Of a stretch of 20,530 bases of DNA, positions 1 through 10,900 are shown piece after piece; position 1 is the first letter of the stretch; every line of letters starts with the position of its first letter. Below the pieces are notes generated by a model. It saw nothing but the letters and a program-made list of their open reading frames with translations. It was not told where the DNA came from and made no database searches. The stretch is from Ophiothrix spiculata (taxonomy: Eukaryota; Echinodermata; Ophiuroidea; Amphilepidida; Ophiotrichidae). The stretch lies in the NCBI GenBank assembly GCA_000969725.1, contig JXSR01S017624.1, one strand, 5' to 3'. The position numbers and the translations under genes were made by a program.

Positions 1-136
1 GATATACGCATTCGCATAATTTACTTACAAATTGAGCATTCCAATGAGGCAAAAATTGCAATTTTTAGGTAAACAAAAGAACAATGTACGGCATTCTAAT
101 GTTTATGTTTTAGATTTAATTCACCATATCAACAAT

Positions 137-223
137 GCCTTGATAGCTCAGCGGTAGAGCGCTCGCTTCCTAATGCATGACTAACCCCGGCCATAATCCA
201 TGGTTCGAGTCCCCGCAAAGGCA
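137..223 (+). tRNA. tRNA-like Pol III unit, Arg(CCT)-like, probably degenerate
   Basis: An A box (TAGCTCAGCGG, 144-154) and a B box (GGTTCGAGTCC, 202-212) match the consensus. The D arm pairs perfectly (146-149 with 157-160). A seven-base loop at 167-173 would place anticodon CCT at 169-171. The acceptor pairs 5 of 7 (GCCTTGA 137-143 with CAAAGGC 216-222), and a T-run at 234-238 could end Pol III transcription. Against a working tRNA, the 3' side of the anticodon stem is disrupted, about 25 bases separate the loop from the T arm, and the T stem has two mismatches. The upstream half reads like a normal tRNA that later decayed. It could be an intron-bearing tRNA, a pseudogene or the head of a SINE. 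Confidence 0.45.
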
Positions 224-224
224 G

Positions 225-1064
225 TGGAAACTATTTTTCCTTTCATGATTAAAAGATAGTTAGGATTCACATTTTCCTGATCAGAGGGATTCCTCGTACC
301 CTTAAGCATGCAAACACAAATTGCAAAACCTATTTGAAGTATTTGTTTGATTTTGGATTTTATTTAAAGAAGATGATTTATATAGATAGTGCTGCTAATA
401 TTAAACAGTAAGAAATGAAAAAGAAATTGAATTTAACAAAAAATAAGCTTGAACAAGGAAAAATTACAAATGCAGATAAAAAATAGTCAGGAAGACAGGA
501 TAAGTTGATTATTTGAAAATAGAATTGGAAGAAAAGAGATCGGAATTTGAGTTAAAAATATTTAGAAGTTTAAAAGAAGTTCGAAAAAGAACAAAAAATA
601 AGATTCATTAGGCCGAATTCATAAAAAGTAGCAATTGCTATTTCTATGGCCTTTTCTTGAATTTCTATTCTTAAAATATAGCACTGACTTGCAAGAAAAA
701 GCTCTCTCAAGGCCGCAAAAGCTATTTCTAATCCCTTCCAAGCAATTGCTCGTCTGTTTAGTGATTGCTTACATTTGTATTCAAAAAGCTGACCTTTTGC
801 TTACAACATGTAGCAAGTACTTACATTTTACTAAGATCCTATACGAGGAGCTTAGCACTGGTATACATTCATGGTTTCTGCTATATTTGTGCTGCGCAAG
901 AAAAAACACTGAAGTATACTAGTGTTGCGTTACTATAGATTATATAAATCATGCTATTTGTCGAAAACTGTGACAAATTGATACCAAAAATGAGGAGTGA
1001 CTTGCTGTAACATTTGTGTCTGAAAACTATCACGCGGTAGACAAAGCAATTTCTAACTTCATGT
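225..1064. other. No gene recognised
   Basis: AT-rich sequence. The longest open stretch (635-922) lacks an ATG start, domain, signal or splice context and is most likely chance. I see nothing else here. Confidence 0.5.
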
Positions 1065-1131
1065 AAGCAAAAGCTAGCCTGCCTATTGTTTGTATGGTAG
1101 CTTTTGCTTGTCTGGGTCGATCCCAGACAAG
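1065..1131. repeat. Two adjacent perfect hairpins
   Basis: The first hairpin has a 12-bp perfect stem: AAGCAAAAGCTA at 1065-1076 pairs with TAGCTTTTGCTT at 1098-1109. The second has a 10-bp perfect stem: CTTGTCTGGG at 1107-1116 pairs with CCCAGACAAG at 1122-1131 around a five-base loop. They share three bases (1107-1109), so they are mutually exclusive at that point. The second contains GGGTCGATCCC, close to a tRNA T arm lacking one T, so a tRNA-derived origin is possible. Function unknown. Confidence 0.7.
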
Positions 1132-1176
1132 AAACAGAATGAATATAATCTTAAATTCCCCTCATAGACATCGTCA

Positions 1177-1247
1177 GCTCGCATAGTGTAGCGGTTACAG
1201 ACCGAGATTTTAACTCTGAAGATCGTGCATTCGAGTCCTGCGCATCA
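1177..1247 (+). tRNA. tRNA-like Pol III unit, Lys(TTT)-like, probably pseudogene
   Basis: The A box TAGTGTAGCGG (1184-1194) fits the consensus exactly and a near B box ATTCGAGTCC lies at 1229-1238. The D stem has three pairs (1187-1189 with 1197-1199). The anticodon stem pairs 4 of 5 (1202-1206 with 1214-1218) around loop ATTTTAA, giving anticodon TTT at 1209-1211. TTTT at 1252-1255 could terminate transcription. The acceptor ends do not pair convincingly and the T stem is mostly wobble or mismatch, so a functional tRNA is unlikely. A tRNA pseudogene or tRNA-derived repeat fits better. Confidence 0.4.
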
Positions 1248-1255
1248 GTCGTTTT

Positions 1256-1984
1256 GATAAATTTCTTTTCTTTTTCCTTTTGTTGGTTTTTCTTCAATTT
1301 TTTACCAGTCACGAATGAAATTCGGAAATTTTGGACATAATTTATATTAAAAAACCACAAAGGTTACTTTTTATCCAGAAAAATGTATGTCAATATTCAC
1401 TACATTTCTTGAAATGCATTTTATTTCAACACAGCGAGCGGGCAGCGTAGTCTGAGCTTCCAGACCCATACTCCATTTCATCACATATTGGGTCTGGGCT
1501 AACAGCCATTGACTTCTGCGAAACGCCGACAAAATTTTGAAATACGAAGCAGATGCACCTCTTGAAGCAACATATGTATGTGATCACTATCAAATAGCAC
1601 TCAGCTCAAGAAGAATTCATAATCAAATGCTTTCATGTACCAAAAGTCGACAAAATTCCAATTTTGGACTGCCGAATTCAACACACTTGACAGACTAAAA
1701 TGGCGTCAAAATGATGTAAACAATGCTTACAAAATCTCGGATTTTTCAAATCCAAATGTCCCATTAGTCGTCGCCATTAATGTTTTAGTTAGTGGAACTA
1801 ATGCTTTTGCTCTTGTCAAACATCGATGTACGCAACTTGAAGAATAAAATAGAAAAACCGGGTTGGCCAATTTTTGGCCATTGCGCCGTTGCGGTCAAGG
1901 GGCGTTAGACCAGCGCCCTGTCTCTCTCGCGTTTTAGCTGCAGCCTTTTTTTTACCATATTTGGTAGTCATTAAAAGCTGATAT
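1256..1984. other. No gene recognised
   Basis: No coding signal. CAGACCCATA near 1462 is matched by an imperfect reverse copy, TATTGGGTCTG, near 1487, which would form a weak hairpin. A more GC-rich patch lies near 1880-1930. The 70-codon open stretch at 1635-1847 has no recognisable domain. Confidence 0.4.
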
Positions 1985-2107
1985 ATACGCGCAGTCTTTT
2001 GTTATAAACAGCTGATCAAGGTGACATACGCGGAGTCTTTTGTTATAAACAGCTGATCAAGGCAGCATACGCGAAGTCTTTTGTTATAAACAGCTGATCA
2101 AGGTGAC
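1985..2107. repeat. 41-bp tandem repeat, three copies
   Basis: Copies start at 1985, 2026 and 2067, an exact 41-bp period. Each reads ATACGCGnAGTCTTTTG, then TTATAAACAGCTGATCAAGG, with only a few differences between copies. The unit contains the palindromes CAGCTG and TGATCA. Divergence is low, so the expansion is recent or maintained. Confidence 0.9.
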
Positions 2108-4035
2108 ATTTACTACATATGCCATAGCAACCCATAGCAACCATGCGTAGAACCTTGCGCAGAGGAATCTCCGTGCCACGTTGAACCGATAACACAATAA
2201 CCAGAATGTTAAGTTCGCGTTCTCGTTAACTAGTCGCGTACGAATTCGAACTTGTAACTTACAGTTTGATTGCCCTGGTGTGCTTGAAATCTTTAAGCTT
2301 ACTCAGCCGATTTCAAATGGAAATTTCACTCTTTGTGTCGGTGAGCTTATAGTACCATCAGCCAAAATTTGTTCAGAATTAGTGTATCTAATGATTTATG
2401 GGTCTGGTTTTCAAAATCGTGCATACTAATGAGCTTGTACGTGATACATAATTAACATTGTGACCTCGAATTGCTAATTTGCGCTGAAGCTTCATTTTTT
2501 CCGTTGGCAAGGTATAGGAAATTCCTATCCCGAACTTTAGAATCCCTGGTTAGACCTAGGTAGGGTAGCGGTGCCATTCAAAACATTAGCTGTGAGCCTC
2601 TGCTGTGAGCCCTGCTATGTGATCAATGCACACTGCTGACGTCAGAGGATGACCCGTTTGCACAAAAGGTAGTTGTTATCGAAATTTTGATGCCAAGCTA
2701 TACAATACAAATTGCAGGCAAGTACGAAGAGCCGACATTAGGCACATTTCGTACATCACATCAACGTATATTTTTCCTCTCGTTATTTCTTCACTTTACA
2801 GACCTCACAGGCAAAATATATTTTCCAAATTTCATCAATCTGAGTGTTCATATTTTTGCTAGTGGAATCGACAAAACAAGATTGATGTAAGGGTTGAAAT
2901 TGGTATGTCTGAAAAGGCTCAAAATTGTTGATTTTGATAGAAAATACCATATAATGCATCATTTTTTACCAATAGCAAAAAAATCACTCACATTATAAAG
3001 GAAAAACTCAAAATTTTCATTCATATCCACATTCCTACTTCGCATTTGCTTTCTCCTTGTTCAAATAATAAGGGTTGAAAGTCAACTTTATTGGCAGGTC
3101 ACGTTAAACATCACAGCAAAGTCGATTGAATATGTCATGCATATACATCGGAGAAAAGAAGGCGAAATATCATCACCTGCCGGTAGACTTCTTTTCCTTT
3201 GCCCTTTAAGGCTACAGTCCCCATTTTCCTGAGCAGATGGAGATTATTAACGCTTAAGCGGGCCTTTAAAGGATATTTTCGAAAGGTCATTGACCTTATA
3301 TACATGAAGCTAAAAATTTGCCTGTTACAAACGCAATGTCGTGCTGGTGATGAGAAAAAGTTGAGACCATTGATGCTCCAGCAAATGATGAGTGACAATT
3401 TTTCATCAGTTAGTTGTTCCTAAGATTGATCAGAGGTAGGCTTCCGCGTGCACCATTGTGAAAGCTTTACCTAAATTTTCAAGTGTCTAATTTCGTAATG
3501 ATATTTCAATATTGTTAATTAGAATGATTAATAATCTTACTTGGGGCCTGTAAAAACATAATTGTGACCTTCCAGCCCGTATGAGCAGTAAATGCCAGAA
3601 ACTTCATTTTGCGCTACAGGTGAAAATACATGTCAAGGTCGTAATTTGCCGAAATTGATTTTTTGACAGATTTACAATCTTAGTGCTTACTACAAAATAC
3701 CAGCAAAGTTTCACTTCAAAAAAATGATAGCAAATGTGAAATAAATCAGCATATTTCTTAGATGATCAACAGAAAATATAGGGCTTACTGATCTTTGACG
3801 GACCATAACTTGACTTTTGGAAATCGTACGAAGTTCATTAAGGTGTCATTTTAATCCTTAAAGCATGGTCTTTGCAAATATTTTAAAAAGTGAAACTGAC
3901 AAGAGCTGGCATTTACTGCTGTTTTGAGCTGGACGGTCACAAATTTTGGAAACTAAACAATTTCAGTCCATTTTGTCATAATTGGCGAAATACAGTATTG
4001 AACATGATTTGTTGATGATGGTGATTTGTTTTCAG
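2108..4035. other. No exon recognised upstream of the SRCR gene
   Basis: The first visible SRCR exon begins in codon position 2, so at least one more exon with a start codon and probably a signal peptide must lie upstream. I looked for a short ATG-hydrophobic-GT exon ending in phase 1 in this stretch and found none convincing. The region may be intron, promoter or intergenic DNA. Confidence 0.4.
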
Positions 4036-4401
4036 AACCAATTTCAGTTCGATTAGAAGAAACAGGTAACCCGTACAACCTTAGCAGGGTGGAAGTGCGT
4101 CAGGAAGCTGGGCAATGGGGATCAATCTGCTGTCGTAGCTTTTGTGACAAGGTCGGACACTTACAGTACGATGTGGGACAAACAATGACACATCTTTGTA
4201 GGCTTCTTGGATTTAAAACTTTTCTGTCTTACAACAACGACTTAGAAAGTTTCAATGCATCACAACATGTCCATCTGGAATTAACTCACTATGAACGACT
4301 CTATAATGTTGCAGTTTTATCACTTAATGATTTTGGTATTAGCGACTGGTCAAATGCAACTTGTGATTCAAGGAGCAATTTGTATTTATCTTGCATTTCA
4401 G
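4036..4401 (+). CDS. Exon encoding SRCR domain 1
   Basis: The acceptor TTTTCAG precedes 4036 and the donor GGTAATT follows 4401. Both introns are phase 1. The encoded 122 residues start EPISVRLEE and carry the SRCR hallmarks SRVEVRQ, GQWGSIC and HLCRLLGF. The last two cysteines (NATC and YLSC) have the canonical nine-residue gap of the final SRCR cysteine pair. Two extra cysteines occur right after WGSIC (CCRSFC). An AATTAA stop context follows the donor, so intron retention would end translation at once. Confidence 0.85.
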
Positions 4402-7400
4402 GTAATTAAAGCAATCGTTATTGGCTTTTACTAATGTCGTTTTGTTATTGAAAGTTTCAATTAAGGGCCTATAATAGATTATAGTTAAATAAAAAGAATG
4501 GACTTTTTAGCGAGGAGGATGAGAAGAAGGACTTTTTAGCGAGGAGGATGAGGAGAAGGATGAGGAGGAGGAGGAGCAGGAGGAGGAGGAGCAGGAGAAG
4601 GGGGAGGAGGAGCAGGATCGGGAGCAGGAGGAGGAGGTGGACGACGACGAGGAGGAGGAGAAAGAGGACTTTTTAAACATTTTAGGTATTTGTTTTTGTC
4701 ATTTTCTTGAATTACCATGACCACGTGCACCAGTCATTACAACTTTCCTTGCTATTGTGTTTTCGTCAGTGTCGTTGACAGAAAATTTTACAAATACTAC
4801 AAACGTCAAACTATTACGACTTTTGTTTGTTTTATTTTCTACAGATGACGATTCATTTGAGTGGCGAATAGCCAATGACCAACCCGAATATGCGTACCGC
4901 GGCAGACTCGAAATACGTATGAACCAGGGACAATGGGGAGCTGTTTGTGCCGCCGGTGAATTTTCAAATACCAACGTTCGTTCAATTTGCATTTCTCTTG
5001 GCTTTAAATCGGAAAATGAATTCATTTTTATTTGGGAGAGTGAAGATACCAACAGTTCGGTCGTCTGGGGTGACGGTGTTGTGCCCACTCATAGTGTGTA
5101 TACACGTTGGATATTCGTAAATTGTCCTCTGAATCTGGTTGTTCATATCGCATGTGACCCAGGTGGGTATGTTTACGTTCTTGGTTTAACATATTTAAGG
5201 TGCTTTTTGCAATGTAAAGGTACTGGTAGTCAGTACCGGATTTATAATTGGGCCCGGTGGGCCCGATGTCAAGGGGGGCCCTTGAGCATGAGAGCAAAAA
5301 AAAAAAAAAGAGGGGGGAAAAAAAGAAAAGAAAAGGAAAAATGAATATTGGGTGGGATTTTCTTTAACCCCCTCCCCAAACTTTGAGGGGGGAGGTCAAA
5401 TATCTAACATATTTTTGACGTTAGCAGTCACAGCCACTTAAAAATCATTGGTATGGGTGTGTATGGGGCCCTCAGTTTAGGCCTGGCCCAGGGCCCTTGG
5501 AAAGGTAAATCCGGCACTGCTGGTAGTGGTATAATCAGATCCTGAATCCATTCAATCTTGCGCTTTACAAGTTATACAAGGCTACCACTACCCTTAAGGT
5601 CAGATTCCTTTTATCCGTTTGCGGTGCGGCTGCGGTGCGTTTTGCACTCAGTAAGACTACCGGTAGTGGTATTATTTTAAGCACACGGTTGAATGAAGCT
5701 AAATAGTATCAGGTTGAAGCTCTAAATTCTATCATGCCGTTTGTAGCCGTCTTATACCACCCGCACAAATACAGGCTTCGATGCCGGTCACCAAGTCAAG
5801 TTATTGTTGCCGTGACCCGTCGTCGGCCACCGTTCCTTAACATCAACACCAGCAAAGGTCGTTGCAAGCCGTCTGAACACATTACTTACATTTGGGTGTC
5901 GTCGAGAAGTCGCCACCCAATACCAAGCCAAAGTCTAGTAAATCTCCGTTCCTTTCCAAGGCCTTTGCCACTTGCCATCGTGTTGTCGCTGAGGTCGTTA
6001 CCATCCGTCAGCAAATTTTGATTTTGAATATATAGTCATCGCTTGCCGTTCACAATTATTGTGACAGTGAAAGTTCCGAGTCCTTTACCCTCCGTCGACA
6101 AGTCGTCACAGTGTTCATGGTGTACCAGAAAAAAAATACAATCTTACGGATAGTTAGAAAGTATGTAAACGTTGTATTTTATAGTCCATGAATTAAACTT
6201 TAAGATACCGTTTGTTTCATTTCAATCGGTAATCTAAAACAGAGGTTATGCTTTGTCAAATATTTGGATGTACAATTTTCTGGTCCAATTTCACGATTTT
6301 GCTCCCCTTGAATAACGTTCTATTGAGTATTGTCCTTGATCCGCTCAACCGTAAAAATGTTTATCAATTTATTATGTGCATGCTATCTCTTATATATGCT
6401 GAATAAATAAACACATTTGATGAAAATATAAGACCGATACATGATAATGTTTCCAAAGTGACTCATTTTTATTTCATTCAGAAACACCCCTGCTTTATGA
6501 CCAATAATCATGAAATTGGACCAGACAAAAATCCATTCAAATATTTGATATAACTTGTGTTGTACACTACCTATTGAAATGAAACAAACGACATCGGAAA
6601 GTTCAATACATGAACTATAAAATGCAACCTATGTATCCGTTAAACCTAGGAAAATTACACGCAAAGATTGTAAGGTGTTTTCTGGGACACCCTGTACTAG
6701 GAAACATAGGTACCAAACATTGTGCACCGGTAGGTAAAGGTACATTATTCATGTTGTTTAGGCTTTCGCCAAGGAAACCCAACTTGGTACTTGGTACCAA
6801 GAAAGCTAAAGGAAACTTATCTTCAACTACGCATCAAGATATTTTTAAATTCAGTTTTAAATGCAGCTGGAATACCGGAGTACTCGAAGAAAAACCTGCG
6901 GAAGCAAGCATGGACTGAAAACCCAAATGCACATATAAAGCCCCGGACGCAGAAATCGAACCCTGAATCTCATTGGTGCAAATCGAGGGAACTACCGCTG
7001 CGTAAACCCGCTCCCAAATTCTTATGTGACAGAACATGAGTATTTAAAAACCTCTCTTGGTTTACATTCTAAGGCCCGGTGCAGACTCCTCTATCGTATA
7101 GAATATTTTGCTTAGAATATTCTATGCTGACGACAAAATGACGTAGGTCATGCGAATAAAACTGTGTGTTTTACTCGGTCACTACGTAATTTTGTCGTCA
7201 GCATAGAATATTCTTAGCAAAATATTCTATACGATAGTGGAGTCTGCATCGGGCCTTACCAATGCTTACTGTTCATCTACCATGCAAATGTCATAAATAG
7301 CCAAATTTCAATATATTTTTACAATCAATATAATGATTTTTATGTGAAATAGGACACTCTCATGTTGGACAATGGAGATTAGCAGGCGGTAAAACAAACG

Positions 7401-7918
7401 AAGGTCGAGTTGAATACAAGTTCAATGGAGAAGACATATGGGGGACTATTTGTCCTAATTATCATATTACAAACGTAGCAACGAATGTATGCAAACAGTT
7501 GGGATTTTCCTTTGCTATGTCATTTTCCTATGTAAATAAGTTTGGGAGAGAAAGTAGAAGGATTTATAACATTGGGGGACTTTCAAATGGTGATTCTGCA
7601 GGATGTGGAAGTAATTATCATGCAAGCATTCGGTGTTCACTAAGTAAGTGTCACGAATTAATGAATATATATAAGTTGTTAAATCAAGATTGATTGATTG
7701 ATTAACTTTTCTATTTATTTCTAATTATCTCCATCTCCATATGTTAAGTCAGCAATATATCCTTCCGGACACATCACGATAACCGGAAGGATATATTGCT
7801 GACTTAACATATGGAGATGGTGAGATAAATAATATTATTTATTTATATATTTATTTGTTTGTTTATTTGTTTGTTTATTCATTTATTTATGTATTCATTT
7901 ATTTATATATTTATTTAT

Positions 7919-7977
<59 letters not shown>

Positions 7978-10900
7978 TTATTTATTTATTTATTTATTTG
8001 TTTTGTCACATACAAGAGATAAAGAGATCTTTGCCTGAATTTATGTCACAATTAATGTCACACACAATAGTTAAACTTGTCTTTTCATCTAGGGGATACG
8101 TTATCGTTCAGAGTAATTGGGAATCCATTACAAAAAGCTATCGTGCAAGTCTCCGATGGTTTTACTTGGGGTAGAATATGCAGCGACAGGTGGAATTTCC
8201 GACTTGCGAATTGGATGTGCCGGCATTTTGGTTTCAAGGGTGCAGTAGCTGCTATCTCTGTTCCTCATGTAGAAATTCAAGATGCTTTCCTCAGTTTGGA
8301 CAACTGGTGTGATGAATCCGATATAATGCTGTGCATACGAATCTTTATAGAGAGTGAATGTCTATGTAACCAAGAACAGGCAGGAATTAAATGCCGTAAG
8401 TGCACAGCTCTTCCTCTTACTATATAAATATGTGCATACTACATTGTAATTCTATTAAATATTAATTTATTACTAAACTGTTGCGCATAATAAAAGTAAA
8501 ACATTTAAAATGTAATGAAGAATTTATTAAGAAAAAAATAAATATCTAAGTTACTTAGTTATGATAAAGAGAAAAATAATACAGAATCACCCGCCAAACG
8601 TTTGGTTTTACTATTACTCTCGTGTACAATTAGCCTGTTCAAGTTTGTCGTAAGTTATCTCATTAAAGGACAAAGGATTTTGTAAACTAAATCGTAAATG
8701 ACAAAAGAAGTATCGAATTAGTTTTACCGCACAAAAGAGGTCTGTCAATCAAAGCATAGGATAGGCTATTGTCTTCGACTAAAGCAAAAACGTTTAGAGG
8801 TTTTTAGTTGTGCTTTTTATCGTGTAAACACAAAAGGATTGTTAAGGATTGCAATTTTTCAAGTGGGGATTATCTATACTTATCAACTCCAGTGAATAGA
8901 ATAAGTAATGTGTTAACAAAATATTTTACTACGGATTACAAAATGCATTGTTATGCACGGCCATAACATTTGAACTGGCTAAATGTATACAATTTTATAA
9001 TATTGTGTAATATTTTTATACTATGATCACTGAATACATGTTTACTTTTTATTTTGTATGTATATCAGATAACTCTGAAATTCAGATTGTTATCAGTGAT
9101 TGGATCGCTCGACATTCACCAATGGAACCTAATGGACCTGGACATCTTTATAGATTTGAGGTTCGACATGCTCTTGAAATTTCCAATTGGTATAAAATGT
9201 GTAGCATTGATAAGCGACTGAATATGCATCAACGTTATGAATTATTTTGGTTGTGTGGAGGTCCAAGGGGCAACACCAGCGATGAGCTAGACAAGTCAGA
9301 ACCAACATTTGTAGCTATTCCAACTGGTGATTCATTTGAACATAAGATGATTATTCTTCCTGGAAATTGCTCCCAGTACGGATTGCATTGGGGATTTCAA
9401 TTTTGTCGAAGAGGTAATTAGTTCACAAAACATATTTCTCATTGCAATAGTCTCCTGAATATTAGGAATCAAGCACTTATAATTTATGTATGAGCCATAG
9501 CCTATGATTACTTATTAATTTATGTTAGCCATAGCCTATGATTACTTATTATTTATGTTAGCCATAGCCTATGATTACTTATTAATTTATGTTAGCCATA
9601 GCCTATGATTACTTATTATTTATGTTAGCCATAGCCTATGATTACTTGTAATTTCCTGATTGTGTTTTAACCAAGACACGCGGCTGCTTGGACAACAATT
9701 CGATGTACATAGATTCTGTGAAGGAAGATGCGATCATTCTGATTACAGAACGTGTCAGTGTGATAAGGACTGCCTTGAATTCGGTGACTGTTGCTTTGAC
9801 TTCAATTCTACGTGTGCTCTAACTATATTGAAAGACAAACGTCCAGAAGCATCCATTGATCCCAAGTCATATTCATGCTTCACTCTTCCACTTACAGGAG
9901 ATACATTTCTAGTTAATAGTTGCCACCAAAAATGGTCAGAAAAGGCTATCAAGTCACTTTGCAATCTTCAAACTGATAGAATGCTTTTTTCCGATCAAAA
10001 CGGCAACAACTTTCGAAATATTTTTTGTGCAATTTGCAATTTTCGTAGAGTTGATGACATGCAGCCTTGGAAAGAGATTGATTTCGGTTCAAAATTTTGT
10101 AAAAGGTCTGGTATGATGGTTGTAGAAGAATTTTTGATAGGTAATCGCTTTCGTCGATGTTATAATGGCCCATGGGACCAATGTCCACCAACTACTAATT
10201 CTTCATTGACCGACTTATGCAACTCCTATGCTTATGACCCATGCTATTCAAACTTCAAAGGCATTGTTAAAAATCCACATTGTGCAGCTTGTAATGGAAG
10301 AGTCTATATTAGGGCATGTCTCAAATCTCCTGGCACATACGGAACAATATGGCAATTTCGGCCGTCACAGGTTCAGATTTCAGTGCAAAATTGTACACCA
10401 GGACAGATGTTTGATGTTGTTGCACAAGTGTGCAAAGACATTGATTGTAGACTAGGTTTCGTTTCGTCCGATCGCCTCTGTGTTCTAAAACGAAATGTAA
10501 GGTTTAATATTGACAATAACTGGAATTGTATCCTACAAAGTATCACACTCATATTCAATTCAAAAACTAAAACTACTAAATGCTGGATTGAAAACATTTT
10601 AACAGAATGGTTTCTTCGAGATGAAAACTCAATTATAAGTTCATTTGAGCCCGAACCTGGAATTGTATGGACTGTTTTTCAATTGAATAAAATACATGGG
10701 TTAAATCTTCTTCATCAATTTGAAAACAGAGTAAACGCAACATTTACCGAAAATGTTTGTGGTTCAACTGAGATGGAGGCATTTCTTTCGTGTGATTTGT
10801 CCATTGGTGAGGTAATTTGTAAAGGGAACTGGTATTCTGGGAGTCCCTCGGCATTTTTATTTGTTAACACATCTAAATCTGAACAACTGGTATTATATAC

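Noticed and set aside
635..922. Hydrophobic 95-codon open frame, possible signal or membrane exon
   Set aside because: It begins at a non-ATG codon, has no phase-1 donor placed after the hydrophobic part, and is followed by AT-rich noncoding DNA.
1985..2107. CRISPR-like array
   Set aside because: The copies are contiguous with no unique spacers, and the window is eukaryotic. The same applies to 9494-9647.
2320..2365. Possible short first exon: ATG GAA ATT TCA CTC TTT GTG TCG before GTGAGC
   Set aside because: It would end in phase 0, while the next exon needs phase 1, and eight codons do not make a signal peptide.
4536..4730. Proline-rich minus-strand open frame
   Set aside because: It is the reverse reading of GGA-type simple repeats in intron 1. 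Any frame in such a tract stays open.
5734..6021. 95-codon plus-strand open frame
   Set aside because: Basic, low-complexity composition without domain. It lies in a CG-rich repeat-like intron segment.
6610..7039. Overlapping open frames on both strands
   Set aside because: They cover a SINE candidate and foldback end. No domain, and frames overlap in both directions as in noncoding DNA.
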